Source of the DNA: Lamellibrachia satsuma
Taxonomy: Eukaryota > Annelida > Polychaeta > Sabellida > Siboglinidae
Length of the DNA: 64,000 nucleotides
Direction of reading: 5' to 3'
Assembly: GCA_033239005.1 (NCBI GenBank)
Contig: BSQZ01000060.1
Coordinates: 2,385,501 to 2,449,500 of the forward strand
Shown here in pieces: positions 1 to 13,134 of this stretch. Position 1 is the first letter of the stretch. The number at the start of each line of letters is the position of its first letter. A program made the translations under genes and the position numbers. The notes under the pieces are model-generated. The model saw nothing but the letters and a program-made list of their open reading frames with translations, had not been told where the DNA came from and ran no database searches.

Positions 1-1023
1 GCCAATTATTGCCATTTTGCGACGTCCTGATCTCAGTAGTCTGCCCTTGTCATCTTTTAAGTTCATCAGGTAGTCATACATTTCTTCCAGAAATTGTTGC
101 CACTCCCTCATATTTTCTACACACAGTGGAGCTTTGGATGCTCTTCAATGTATGTTTTTCATGTTTAGCAGATCAAAAAGCTTATCAACTTTCCTAAGGA
201 AATTTGTGGTTTCCTCACTGCCTGCAAATTCCTCCTTCGCCACGTCTTCTCGAAGAAAGTCTATGGCATCTGCCACTGACGAACTGATGGTCTGTGCTGC
301 AACTCGGACATTCATTTTGTGCTTGCAGTACTCAATGTGTGTTTTGGACAATTTGTTGCTCAAAACCAAGCCTTCCTCTTTCTGCAGAGTATTCAGGGAA
401 TCAATGTACAATCACTTGATCAAGTTCTCTTCATGCTGAATAGTTTTGTAATCCCCAAGGAGGTTGCGCATCAATTTGATCATATGGCATACATCGAATA
501 TAACATATATTCTGTCTTCGGGGCGGGCACGGTGGAAGAACCATGGTCTCATATCACCAATGTTCAACTTACAACCAAGTTTCACTGCTGTGCTTTGATT
601 GCTGAATGTTCCATCAAACACCATTGCTTTGACATTGAAACCTGCTTTCATTAACAAAGCCAGACAATCATTTGTAAGCTGTGCCTGCACAACAGCAGAA
701 AGTTTATTTATCATGAAGTATGCAACAGGGTGCTTCCAGTGTCCTGTTACCCCTGAAACCATAAACACCAAAGCTTCAGTGACTAGGCTGTCTTCAGCAT
801 CAGGTAATGAAGCTCCATAATCTGCACAGCCAACATAACGCCTGCCAACTGGGTCCCAGACGGTTTCTTTGCGGATTGCCATGGCATCTAAAATGAGGAT
901 GCAGTCTTTCATCCATGGTTTGTCTTGGAGGCTTTTTTCCAGAGTGTTGATCACATTTGTGAGAAATCCAGGCTTACAATCGACGGAAGCTGCCCAACTT
1001 CTGATGCTGGATGGGTGTAGCAA
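1..1023 (-). pseudogene. P-element/THAP9-like transposase catalytic region
   Basis: Reads on the minus strand from about 1023 downwards. Visible hallmarks of the RNase H-like fold: an ILDAMAIRK block (first Asp), MVFDGTFSNQ (second Asp region) and DVCHMIKLMRNLL, the conserved Asp-His-Lys-Arg-Asn block just before the insertion domain. An in-frame TGA at 412-414 stands where the neighbouring sequence (K-stop-LYIDSL) suggests a tryptophan. Translation stays recognisable past it to the window edge. The family cuts and pastes DNA; this copy should not make full-length protein unless the stop is a sequencing error. Confidence 0.8.
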
Positions 1024-1368
1024 GTGTAGTATTGTTCTGACGTAATCGTATGCCTTGGGTGAGTAGTAGTGGAGGGTGAGTGCAAACTGTTTGATTTGTT
1101 GAGTATACTTTCTCGACCTTGTCGATCCTCGGCTGTTGGTAAGCTGGTTTCAAAAGATGTGTTGGGCCATCCCACCAAAGTTATTTCATAGCAATGCCAG
1201 CTCATTTTCTTCAAGTAGCTTTTGATCTCCAATAGACTTGAGAAGGTCTGTCATTTTTGTTATCTTCATCTGTTTTCATCTAACCTTTTGATTCAAGATC
1301 TTTATTTTCCGTTGCAATCTTGCAGTTTTCTCAACCATCTTTGAAGATAATGGCTGGTCTTGTGATGG

Positions 1369-1737
1369 TTAACAATATTCTATACTTAATCTGCGAGCCA
1401 CTTTTGTACGACTTGGAACATCGTGAAGTTCCACCACATTACTGCCTACAGATGACTCAGCAGGGCGCTTTCTGGCCTTTCTCGTTTTCTGTAGTTTCGG
1501 TTGCAGATGGGAAGGGAAGTTGAAAATGGAGGGAACTGCCCAATTATAGAGTCGTCTTCCAATCTTTTTGGGATGAACCACAAAACACTCTTCCTCAAAG
1601 TGTTCACTACAAAGATAACTGTTGCTTGTTGTTGTCCAGTCTTTCCTCCTGATTGCCTGCATCCATGCTGCTCGATGTTCTGGCATTTTCTTTACATCTG
1701 GGAATCTGCATATGGCAATACCCTTTGTCAGTAACAA
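1369..1737 (-). pseudogene. THAP domain exon of the transposon relic
   Basis: The translated segment has the second half of a THAP zinc-coordinating domain: an ICRFPD stretch, a tryptophan in the middle (AAWMQAIRRKDW), the paired ligand motif YLCSEHF, and the C-terminal VPSIF resembling the AVPTIF-type box. The first zinc ligands (Cys-x2-4-Cys near the N terminus) are absent and would be in an upstream exon; an AG just before GIAICRF could be the splice acceptor. A basic stretch (KTRKARKRP) follows. THAP domains bind DNA, here presumably transposon ends. Truncated and probably non-functional. Confidence 0.8.
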
Positions 1738-1800
1738 TCAGAATATCACCCCATGAAGGAGGGGGGACATATTGTCATGGTCTTAACATTGGTGGGGGTG

Positions 1801-2701
1801 GGAGAGGTGGGACGACTGCCATGCACCGCTCATTAAACATTTCTGTATAAAATGTGTCGTACTAGGTCTTTATATAATAATATGACTATTAAATAATTTG
1901 TTGTTAAGGGATTCATCACACTTAAGTAAGTTACTTTAAATTTGCACATCTCAACTGCAATGTTGTCTAAAACCGTTATACTTCTAAATTGATGGCACTA
2001 ATGCACGTTCATGCTGACAGTCAGCTAAACTATTTTTTGTATAAATGAGGATTCTTACCTGTGAAAAGAGATGTCAGATCCTGTCTTCTGTCGATATGTA
2101 CAGCTGTAAGCCATGCAGGAAATAACCACATTCGTTGTCCCACAACTTTTTCCAGCAAGCCTCCAAAATGTTTCACACTAATGCACGATGCTCAATCCAG
2201 TATGAACAATCCAACTGCCCACACTTATAACACAACTGCTGGGACCACCCTCACCCAAATGATTAATCAAGCTGGTGGCCATGCCCCATTAAGAACAAAT
2301 GACAATGACAAATTTTCAAGTTAATTGGTTCCTGGTTTCATCGTCAATGGCTAGAAGCCCGATAAGTTTATTCTTCTCTGGCAGCCACCTCATCTTCATT
2401 GCTTTTGTTGCCTTATATTGTACATGATGATGGTGAGGGAAAAATAAATTTACTTACTTATTTACTCACTTACTCACTTACATATGTTAGACAACTATTT
2501 GTAACATGCTACGTTCACACTATAAACAGTACTACCCTATGTGTCATGCAGTGGATGCAACTGTTTCTGCCGTGCAATGAAATGCCGGCCAGTGGTCCAC
2601 GACGGCTTCACTGCAGTGAGCTGGCTTGTCGCTCTTGTTTATAGGGGGATGATTAATGATGTAACTCTATGGTATGCACACAAAGAATAAATATGATTTA
2701 C
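1801..2701. other. Non-coding stretch, intron/transposon flank
   Basis: No exon recognised on either strand. It holds several short AT-rich runs, a small TTAC-rich stretch near 2448-2485 and ORFs under 90 codons with no coding signature. On the minus strand this should be intron following the forkhead-like exon at 2702-2810, whose donor GTAAAT starts at 2701. Confidence 0.5.
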
Positions 2702-2810
2702 TGCAGAGCCAAGTAGACTTGCTGCACTTGCAACATTCCATCAGGACTGTCATTGATAGCTTCTGCAACCAGCTCCACCAGCTTTGTCGGAGGTCGCAGC
2801 AGTTTTACAC
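2702..2810 (-). CDS. Exon 4: N-terminal half of forkhead-like domain
   Basis: Acceptor ...TTCATAG, donor GTAAAT. Begins by completing a Gly codon, then VKLLRPPTKLVELVAEAIND, SPDGMLQVQQVYLAL. The arrangement proline pair, hydrophobic helix with Leu-Val-x2-Val-x2-Ala-Ile, Ser-Pro turn and x-x-Val-Tyr second helix fits a winged-helix FOX start. The canonical KPPYSY is not exact. Confidence 0.55.
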
Positions 2811-5800
2811 CTATGAACAATAGTTTGCCACCATATATTCTATGTCGTGCAAAGTATAGCAAAATAAGTGCTGCTGTCTGATTAGTTGATGTGACAAACA
2901 ATTGGAACAAAGTTCAACTCCACATTTGTACAGGGGGATTTACCAGGGATGTTATCAATACCACCACTAGTTCACAAAGTGCCTATAACCAAATAAAGTC
3001 CTGAGTGTGTACACTGAACATTAGTTATCTGAATACCTTTTAAATATTATATCTTTACAATCTAAGTTTCATGTTTAAATTTGTTTAACTCAGACAATTA
3101 AAACTGTACCACATTTCTTGTATAATCTTTTGAGAATTGTCTCTATATATTTTAGAGTTTCTATCCAAAGAACACATACCATCAACTATTTGTTGAAATG
3201 TGTAATACAAGATATATTTCTTCGACAGGAATGTCAAACACAATGCAAAGCCACATTTTGCAAATTTCATATATTTGCTAGTTTAAAGTGGATGCTAAAT
3301 TTAATGTAAATCACAGATTTTAGTTGTAACAAGTAAAAACTTGAAAATAAGTTAGATACCTGTCAGAATACTGGTATTGCTTTACTCAGCTTTTGGAACC
3401 TTCGCAGTTCCTTCATCATGCAGAATTCAAATGAGCTGCTGTCCTGGAGCCATTGACCTGGATGTTGATTTTCACATGACAGCAGTTCCATGAAAATCGC
3501 TAGGATATTGTAGCTGCCTTCTCGGTTTATCTCTGGGTGCCTATACCTAATTTTGATAGCCTCACTTATATTTGTCTGCCAGAAGTTGCCCTCTCTGGCT
3601 ATCTCTGGCTGTGATGTTATGACCCTGGGTGACCTGACATTCCCCTACAGCCATGAGGGGGGTCTGGATGGTTTTGTGTTCTTTGAGTCTGGACCCTTCT
3701 TCTTCAACTGGGTATGAGTCAACCCTCTCTCCAAGGCTTATATACTCGGTGTTGACCCTAGCGATCTGCTAAGTTTGTTGACATCTGAGACACTTTCCCT
3801 CATATATATCACCTATACATATTTTTTTGTTTGTTTTTGGTTTGGTTTGTTTCCTTGCAGTGTATCACTATGGATCTCATGGTGTCAAGGTTTGTGGCAT
3901 GTCCCCACTTCATGTTGTTGGAAGATGGTGGTCAGTTTCTCCAACAGGTTATGCACGTATGGTAGAGGGATGTTTGGTGTGGGAAACCCCCATGTTCTGG
4001 TACATCATATGTGGGGTGATATATGAGGTAGTGTTCCGAATATCAACAAACTTACATGGGCAAAACCAGCAGATCACTAATTTCCAGACTCAAGGAACAC
4101 ATAAAGATCAAGGCCCCTTCACGGCTGTGGGGAAACATCAGATCAATCAGGGTCATAACATCACTGCCACAGATGCGACAGTGATAGCCAGAGAAGGAAA
4201 CATCTGGCAGAGAAAGCAATGGGAGGCTATCGAAATTACAACATCCCAGCATGGAACTGCTGTCATGTGACAATCAACATCCAGGTCACATGACACTGGA
4301 CACCAGCAATACCAGTATTTTGACAGGTATCTAACTTATTTTCAATAAGAATGTAACAAAATACAGAATCAACTTACATTCTAACCTTGAAATAGATGCC
4401 AAATGTAGTCTAACTTACCATTTGGGAGAGTGACAATGTTGTCATACTCTGGACAGTAACGACCCAATGGTGAAATAAGTATGAAGTTGTCAATGATTGC
4501 AAGATGTTTCCTGCGCTTCCTCACAGATGGTACAAAATCTGTGTAATTGCTTGCATTAATGTTCTCTTTTTCTGATGGTATCATATAATAACTGGGTTCA
4601 GGATTAATGCCAGCTGAGTATGCTTCTGCACGACTATGGATATCAAATTCTTCTTCCTGCAAATTAAATACTGTTGATAAATATGTGTCATGTGGTATTG
4701 CAAATTATTATGTAATAAACCAAAGAAAGTAGAGGCAGTGAAACAGCCAGACCGAAGGAAAGGGGCAGACAGCTACTAAGACAGCGTAAAGAAGGATGTA
4801 AGAATGGCTGATTATGATAACAAATTTTGGGAGAAGGCTACCTTTAAGAAGAAGTAGAAATGGATAACAACTGGGGCAGTGCAGCAGTACAAGAACTAGC
4901 CTTTATAAAGTGAGCAACAAGGAAGAACACAATGTAATAAACTGTTCTCCATAATGAGTTTTTAAACTTAATTTTACATACATAGTTCACATTTGAGTAG
5001 TCTATGCACATAACGTAAAATGTTTTAATGAATATGTACATGGAGCAGACTTGTGTTAAAATGTAAGCAACCAAATTGCATTTAATGTGGCTGGTGCTGC
5101 TATTGTATCCTGGTTTCATTACTTTATTTAAGTAATTTCATAACTTTTTAATAATAAGTTATACTATTTTCTCAAACTGTAGTTGAAATACTAAAACTTT
5201 GAGTTTTAGATTTCTTTGGTGATATTTTATGATTTTAAAAGCATTTTTTTAAACATGACAACATTGCCACAACATTTATTTTACTTTGTAAAATGACACA
5301 TATAAGTACACTGCAAGATGGACATCTTGGAAGATAATTTCTTTAAAATAAAGTGTGTCAGGAGTAATCACCATTGTAAATCTTAGAATTCCTCCTTGTC
5401 TCAGTTTGATGTGGATGTTGTGTTTGCGTGCCATCACAACATCTTGGGTCAAATCACTAGAGGTCAGACCCAAAGCACCAGCCATATCTACAAATGTTAT
5501 TAAAAATTTTTATCATCATTAACCAAGATGTAATCAACATCTTAACAATAGGTGACTGTATTCATAAACGGATTCCTTCATGAATACACAGCTCAGCATT
5601 TCCAGTCCTTATTACGTTTTTTATTTATGTTAAAACACTAATCTACTATATAACATGTTAATGTTATTGAAAATCATTATTTTGCAAATTAATTCAAAGC
5701 AAGATTTTTTACCAATCATTTGATTTGTTTACCATCTTTACCTGACTTGATAATATTACAAAAAAGATCCACAACATTTCAGTCAATACATATCATTGAT

Positions 5801-6248
5801 CACCTGTTATAGTAATATATAAATTTACGAATGTAATTGTGTTGAAATTTATATTACGTTTTCGGCGCTTTGATTTCGACCTGCGCGGCATGCTTCTGTG
5901 GTATTCTTGCGAGGGAACAGTTTCTGTACGCTTGTTATCGTCAACAGGACTAGTGGTCGCCGACTCCGGACTGGCGGGCAACGGCAGGATAGGTGGGGTC
6001 ATCATTACGTTGTTTTCTTCTCCGGGTTCTGCAGTCTTGCCACTGGTACTGCAGTCTCCAAGCGGAATAACGACTTCAATAAACTGGCAATCCCCGATTT
6101 CTTGCTCTTGTCTCGGTGTATGTGTTTGTTTGCGTTTTCTAGACCTACCAGCATCAGTGGCGACGTGCCTATTCGTGTTTTCATCAGTTGAAATAGAGAA
6201 ATTGTCAAATTTACGCAAACGTGAAGAATCAGCTGAGGTGGCAGCCAT
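2702..6248 (-). CDS. Forkhead-like transcription factor gene, 5' part (four exons)
   Basis: Minus-strand split gene. Exon 1 is 5858-6248 (ATG at 6248), exon 2 starts at 5488, exon 3 is 4419-4656 and exon 4 is 2702-2810. Phases agree across the junctions. The N-terminal 130 residues are hydrophilic with basic nuclear-localisation-like clusters (RSRKRKQ, RRSKSKRRKR). Exon 4 begins a forkhead-type winged-helix pattern: PPTKLVELVAEAINDSP, then QVQQVYLAL, which matches the helix 1 / helix 2 layout of FOX domains (especially N/R-like types), and is then interrupted by an intron. The recognition helix is not in the window. Likely a nuclear DNA-binding regulator; family placement is an inference from about 35 residues. 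The remaining exons would lie beyond the transposon at the left edge. Confidence 0.55.
3340..4350. mobile_element. Fold-back of two Penelope-like (GIY-YIG) retroelement 3' ends
   Basis: The ends 3343-3385 and 4300-4348 are inverted copies (core aagttagatacctgtca). Inside, the left arm read on the minus strand and the right arm read on the plus strand encode related peptides: EAIKIRYRHPEINREGSYN on the left; FTAVGKHQINQGHNI and VIAREGNIWQRKQWEAIEI on the right. That spacing resembles the C-terminal GIY-YIG nuclease tail of Penelope/DIRS-type elements. A stem-loop tail (TGATGAAG then GAACtgcgaaGGTTC) lies at 3393-3420. So two truncated copies face each other. It sits in intron 3 of the forkhead-like gene. 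Confidence 0.6.
4419..4656 (-). CDS. Exon 3 of forkhead-like gene
   Basis: Acceptor TTTGCAG, 79 codons plus one base, then a consensus GTAAGT donor. Contains EEEFDIHSRAEAYSAG, a basic patch VRKRRKH and NIVTLPNG leading straight into the forkhead-like exon 4. The acidic opening and the block before the domain are typical of linker sequence; I recognise no separate domain. Confidence 0.6.
4657..5275. other. Intron, AT-rich, nothing recognised
   Basis: Between forkhead-like exons 2 and 3. No repeat or coding signal seen beyond short chance ORFs. Confidence 0.5.
5276..5488 (-). CDS. Exon 2 of forkhead-like gene (3' end uncertain)
   Basis: Acceptor ...ttgtag at 5490-5489, then a frame containing MAGALGLTSSDLTQDVVMAR and KHNIHIKLRQGGILRF. 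Two in-phase donors are possible: GTGATT directly after RFTM (about 5373) or GTAAAA near 5282. Both would join in phase 0 to exon 3. No domain recognised. The shorter form ending at RFTM looks more protein-like. Confidence 0.5.
   Translation of the reverse strand, partial: DMAGALGLTSSDLTQDVVMARKHNIHIKLRQGGILRFTMVITPDTLYFKEIIFQDVHLAVYLYVSFYKVK
5858..6248 (-). CDS. Exon 1 of forkhead-like gene (start codon)
   Basis: ATG at 6248 opens a 130-codon frame ending at a GTAATA donor (5857). It begins MAATSADSSRLRKF and is rich in Ser, Thr, Pro and basic residues, with two basic clusters. It contains no recognised domain and looks intrinsically disordered. CpG-rich composition relative to the neighbourhood and the upstream CCAAT-like box support it as a true first exon. 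An upstream in-frame Met at 6311 is possible, but the context at 6248 (gcagcc before ATG on the minus strand region) and composition favour the inner one. Confidence 0.6.
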
Positions 6249-6620
6249 ATTGGAAACTTGCGGCAAACTAGCTCGCCAATAACTAACAAAGTGAAGTATG
6301 TTCAATCGCACGTCTACCTGTGGTCGTCTTCCACCGGCTGAAGTTAATTAGTGTAGTATTTTCGACACAAACATAGCAATTTACACAATATTTCTTGCAA
6401 TATAGCGACAAAAGAAACTAAAACAAGCCAAAAAGTACGACGTCGTCTGCTACAAACGTCGTCCAGTGGGAGGGCACTTGATGTCATACGTCATTTATAT
6501 TCGCGCGAGTTCATTGGTCACCTCTTTTCGAACACTTTTACGACATTAGCGCGAGAGACGCTTTGCACTGCGTCACAAGCGTGGCAGAAGCCGTTTAAAG
6601 TTGGGGATTCCCCCGTCAGT
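6249..6620 (-). promoter_or_regulatory. Presumed promoter of the forkhead-like gene
   Basis: Immediately upstream of the ATG, CpG-containing sequence in an otherwise CpG-poor region. It holds CRE-like half sites (acgacgtcgtc at 6439-6449, acgtcat near 6488) and an inverted CCAAT box (attggtc at 6514-6520). Assignment rests on position and composition only; no TATA box seen. Confidence 0.4.
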
Positions 6621-7600
6621 TACTCGAGTAAACAGGTCCACATGCTCGAAATTTAGACAAAGCCTTGGCGATGACGTATGTTTGCGTATTGCAAAATTAA
6701 AACAGTAAAAGGAGAAACGAAAACAAATGGCAATCATTTTGGCAATCGTTACGTTATAGACGTTATGCAATGCTAGTGTCATACACCATATTTGGATTCC
6801 CTATTCAAAAGGCTTAATGTTGAAATTTGTTTATGGACGCTTCACATTACAACACAATACCAACTAGGTGATTTATACCTGTTCCATATGTAGTAAGAAA
6901 ACTGTCAATATTGCTGTCAAATGCAAGAAAAACCTTCTGAATACATATAGTTCTAGATTATATTTATCAGGTGCGTCTAACTTGAGAAGTTTGCAAGGAA
7001 TGTATCTGAAATGTGCTGAAAATGTAGATATATTATGTGTACACATTGTCGATGCAAAATTCTTAAATTTTACTTATACAAAATAAATTTGGCAGAAAGT
7101 GGAAATAGTCATAACTCAGAAATTATTTAGCTACATCCCTATGGCTTGACATGTATGGTTACGCAGACCAATACATTAATTGGTAAACTGTTGGTAGAAT
7201 CCAAATAAGTGAGTGCCACAATAATCTCTTATTTTGATTAATTTGAGACATAATGCCCCATTGTAAAATTTTACTTGTCAGGTCTGTTATCTAGACCTAT
7301 GAGGATGTGTAATTATAATGGATGTATGTAAATTTTGGGGTGTAATTTAAAATCCGGGTGTTAGCCAAATCTTAATTGGAGTTGAATTGATCCAAACATT
7401 GTGTGACTTAAAATAATTGATTTGATAAAAATCAATTATTTAATTGAAATTTAACTGGAATTACGAACAATATCTGATGGGAATGTATCACTGCCAAGCA
7501 ATTTAACTGGAACATGACTGGTGACTCTATTTCATTGTTGCTTAGTGCCAATAATAGTAAGGTCACTAAGAGTCACTTCTTGGGTTGAATCAGAGCTAGT
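6621..7600. other. AT-rich intergenic stretch
   Basis: No gene, RNA or repeat recognised. Several short ORFs (for example 6868-7086) have no coding character. Confidence 0.5.
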
Positions 7601-7609
7601 GTATACCGA

Positions 7610-7795
7610 GCTGTGTCACTCCGACCTGCGCCATTTTGTAAATTGACGTTCAGCACCACGAAGTGGGGATAGCTACAACTTTCGTCGTAACTCGACTCCG
7701 CATGCGCCAACTCTCTAGTTACATTTCCCGGTGAGCGGGCAATCGACGTCATAAACCGCTGTTGACAATGCGATTGCGTTTCATCCCACGGCACC
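7610..7795. repeat. Dispersed repeat, inverted relative to 24780-24965
   Basis: By eye roughly three quarters of the positions match the reverse complement of 24780-24965, including shared blocks ccattttgtaaattgacgtt and aactctctagttacatttcc. A family of short elements, class unknown. Confidence 0.7.
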
Positions 7796-7910
7796 TGAAT
7801 CAACTTGGGCCTTTATAACTTAATATATACTAAAGGGTATGCAACATGGAATGACACCACTGACCTTTCAACATCCGTATATATTAGTTATAAAGGCCTA
7901 AGTTGATTCA
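7796..7910. repeat. Short palindromic element (MITE-like)
   Basis: Arms 7796-7830 and 7877-7910 are near-perfect inverted repeats (tgaatcaacttgggccttta against its complement) separated by about 46 bp. It directly abuts the dispersed repeat at 7610-7795, which may be part of the same element. Confidence 0.65.
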
Positions 7911-7999
7911 ATTGCCCGTGTTTCACACTATCTAGTATCTGCTACACAAACGCAAACAGTTCTCGAATATTATTGTTTTTACTACAAACCTCCTTAGCT

Positions 8000-9955
<1,956 letters not shown>

Positions 9956-10269
9956 TGGATGCAACGAGTGTGGGGACTTGGAGCTGTTTGATTGGACAGA
10001 CATCGTTGCGGGGTGTTGCATGGGATCGGAATGTGATGCAACGGCACTAAGCACCCCTCCCACTCCCCTTGCCGTGCCCCCAACACCGTCTGTCCAAACC
10101 GTATCCTTGCAATGGCTCCTCGACAATGTTGACAACATGATCCCAGAAGTTGAGTCAAGTTGCTGTCAGGATAAAATCAAAGTGAATGATTCATCAGTGT
10201 CAGTGGTGACAACAAAAGGCACCATTGATACAACAAAGAACACCACTCCTCTGGACAAATCAGAAACAG
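9956..10269 (+). CDS. Exon: Cys-rich and Pro/Thr-rich segment with Cys-Cys motif, copy 1
   Basis: Acceptor TTTTTTAG, donor GTGTGG. Opens with CNECGDLELFDWTD and GCCMGSECD, then TPPTPLAVPPTPS linker, then the block LLDNVDNMIPEVESSCC that recurs in the exon at 13438. Ends in Thr-rich sequence. Leaves in phase 1 and joins the next exon in frame. Secreted mucin-like character; no named domain recognised. Confidence 0.6.
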
Positions 10270-10299
10270 GTGTGGTTTGTAACCATTAAACGTACAACT

Positions 10300-11248
10300 C
10301 ATTCCTGTAGTCATTTTCATTAATTGTGACAATTATTTAACATTTGAAAGATCAATTGATAGGATCGAGTTCATACTGACTTGTTTTCACATGAACAGAG
10401 TAATTTAATATTATTGTCAAATATATATAATCCTACCCGATATATCATATGCTTAATACTCTCTCCTGAATAATTTAGCCCATCGCAAATCAGGTTCGTT
10501 TATGTTCAAATACACTGTATGTATTGTTTGAATACTTTAAATAACACATGGAATTGATTTAAAAAAAGAGTGGGTACTTTTGTTAAAAATAAATAAAAAA
10601 TATTTTATTACATTAAGAAATTTTTTTTTTAAATAACACATGGAATTGATTTAATAAGAATGTGTACTTTTGTTAAAAAATCATCAAAAGAATTTACATT
10701 TTTTGCACAATTTCGACTGGGCCCAGTTGAAAATAATTTAGCAGTTTATCCGATGATTTCTTCAAAACTAAATTACACAAATGAACAAATGAGCTGGCAA
10801 TTTGTAGTGGATACTTGATCTATAGGTTTTATTTATCAAGAAATGATTCTGAAAAGAGAAAAGCAAAAAAAATTGAGTTGAGGAAGGAGCTGATGCAAAT
10901 TAGTTTTTATATACAATACTTGACCTTTTCATGTGAAACCGAACGTATTGATCTTGGTGCATGTAGCTCCTATACCTCTCTTCATAGATCATACTGAACC
11001 TTTTTTAATAACTATGTTTTATTATTTTTGTATTGTTTTAGTTGTTTGACCTGCATTGATGCTGTAAGGATAGTTTATATATGTGCATTGTGATTATGAT
11101 TTCATTGTGAGCTATCAAAATCAAAACAACTGCCTGCATGCATGCTTGTGTGGGTAAGTGTGCACATGCAGTCAAGACTGAACTGATTTGTGTGCACTGT
11201 TATCACAGCAATGCCTTACATGACTTAAATGAGAGCAATGTGTTGTAG
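10300..11248. other. Intron, AT-rich
   Basis: A 30-bp stretch (aataacacatggaattgattt) occurs twice, at about 10540 and 10632, separated by poly-A/T. Otherwise nothing recognised. Confidence 0.5.
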
Positions 11249-11340
11249 AACAAACAGGACAGTGGTGTTACACGGGCAACAGTGCAGCTACGAATGAGGA
11301 ATGCAATGAAGGAGACCTGGTGGAATGTGAAAGTAACGAG
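11249..11340 (+). CDS. Exon: short Cys-containing segment
   Basis: Acceptor TGTTGTAG, donor GTGCGT. Encodes QTGQWCYTGNSA and EECNEGDLVECESNE. Enters in phase 1, as the upstream exon requires, and leaves in phase 0. Confidence 0.5.
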
Positions 11341-11523
11341 GTGCGTTATCCATTTACACCCTCCTCTGTTTCCACATCATATTTGTCAGCTCCTACAATT
11401 TACCCATAAATCATAGAAATTTTCTTAAATTTGATGGTCTTATGGGTGTGAGAGACATTCCTTATGATTTTGTTAATTTTGAACAAGATTTTTTGTATTA
11501 CGGGATATGTTTGTGACCCTCAG

Positions 11524-11624
11524 TTCAAAACGCTGCATCCAGATGAGATGGCTGCAAATAGCGTGCATGGCTGCAAATAGCGTGTATGGCTGCAACAGAT
11601 ATCTGCCTGCCAATCCTGTCGACA
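11524..11624 (+). pseudogene. Exon broken by a 19-bp tandem duplication
   Basis: Acceptor GACCCTCAG (phase 0, as expected), donor GTGAGT. Reads FKTLHPDEMAANSV and then a stop because 19 bp (atggctgcaaatagcgtgc) is present twice at 11548-11585. With one unit fewer the exon is 82 nt, stays open through GCNRYLPANPVD and leaves in phase 1, exactly what the exon at 13438 needs. Confidence 0.5.
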
Positions 11625-11659
11625 GTGAGTCTCTATCGCTGTGTCACTTTACTGTTCAT

Positions 11660-11900
11660 GCAGTCCCTTAGCAAAAATCTAGAATTTTTATAAAATATTC
11701 CGTAGAATTTTTGCAGAGACATTTTTTGTAGAATTCAGAAAATATTCTATAGAATTTGTTATAGAATATTCTATAGGATTTTTTATAGAATATTCTAAAG
11801 GATTTTGGCAGACATTTCTATAGAATTGGTAGTATTGTATAGTATTCCGTACAATATTCTACTATGCTCTGTAGAATTCTATAGAAAGATATACACATCT
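11660..11900. repeat. Palindromic GAATATTCTATA-rich tract
   Basis: Dense, degenerate repeats of the self-complementary ATAGAATATTCTAT. A similar tract lies at 61790-61930. Intronic here. Confidence 0.8.
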
Positions 11901-12234
11901 ATATAATTGTTTAGATTTGTTTGCTATGGGGTTCTCCAGGATGCCATTTTCATGAAGCATTCATACTGTATGAACTGTCATTCATACGGCATACAAGCTC
12001 CATATATAAATGGTTTCATAAAAATCTTTACATAATAATAAATCTATATAATTTTAATAAGTCAGGTGTAGATGGTTCACAAAGTCTATATAACAAGTTT
12101 ATTTGATTTACAACTATAGAGGTTGAAAACAGCTAAATAGGGAATAAAAACAATATTTGTAGCATGAATTGTATTACTGGGTAGAGACAGTTCACAATTG
12201 TTGACATTCACCTATTAACATAGAGTGTACTAAT

Positions 12235-13013
12235 GGGGGGGGGTCAAGGCATACATACTAATTAAAATTAATGTCAGTAGCATGTGAAATATGACCACCA
12301 TTGCGTCATGTGTCATGCAACGCCATGTGGTGAACTATTATGGAACTACTATTGCTTTACAATCTGGAATCTTATCAACATTTTAACTTTAACGGGGGCG
12401 TCAAGGCATGCGTACTAATTAAAATTAATGTCAGTAGCATGTGAAATATGACCACCATTGCGTTATGTGTCATGCAGCGTCATGTGGTGAACTATTATGG
12501 AACTACTATTGCTTTACAATCTGGAATCTTATCAACATTTTAACTTTAACGGGGGCGTCAAGGCATGCGTACTAATTAAAATTAATGTCAGTAGCATGTG
12601 AAATATGACCACCATTGCGTCATGTGTCATGCAGCGCCATGTGGTGAACTATTATGGAACTACTATTGCTTTACAATCTGGAATCTTATCAACATTTTAA
12701 CTTTAACGGGGGCGTCAAGGCATGCGTACTAATTAAAATTAATGTCAGTAGCATGTGAAATATGACCACCATTGCGTTATGTGTCATGCAGCGCCATGTG
12801 GTGAACTATTATGGAACTACTATTGCTTTACAATCTGGAATCTTATCAACATTTTAACTTTAACGGGGGCGTCAAGGCATGCGTACTAATTAAAATTAAT
12901 GTCAGTAGCATGTGAAATATGACCACCATTGCGTCATGTGTCATGCAGCGCCATGTGGTGAACTATTATGGAACTACTATTGCTTTACAATCTGGAATCT
13001 TATCAACATTTTA
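12235..13013. repeat. 157-bp tandem array, about 5 copies
   Basis: Successive gggggcgtcaaggcatgcg blocks start at 12394, 12551, 12708 and 12865, exactly 157 bp apart; the first copy (from 12235) is the most divergent. The others differ at only a few positions, implying recent amplification. Lies in the intron before the exon at 13438. Confidence 0.95.
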
Positions 13014-13134
13014 AAGTATTTATTCAGGGAGGGGCAGGGTTCTGAGAATTAGCATGTTTTGTACAAATAGGAAAACATCCACAGTTGGGAACGACTCCTT
13101 AGTTTTGTATGTCTCGTTTTAGTCGTCACAACGC

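Larger units (their letters stand above)
1..1800 (-). mobile_element. P-element/THAP9-like DNA transposon relic (truncated by window edge)
   Basis: Minus-strand pieces in the order expected of a P-element/THAP9 transposase: a THAP-type DNA-binding domain (1369-1737), a low-quality linker (about 1024-1368) and an RNase H-like catalytic region (1-1023). The 3' end runs off the window. The reading frame is broken by stops (for example TGA at 412-414 and stops in the linker), so this is a dead or incomplete copy. No terminal inverted repeats could be paired because one end is missing. It probably lies in an intron of the forkhead-like gene that runs in the same direction. Confidence 0.8.

Noticed and set aside
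5839..6282. 147-codon plus-strand ORF
   Set aside because: Antisense to forkhead-like exon 1, which has the start codon, donor and basic clusters.
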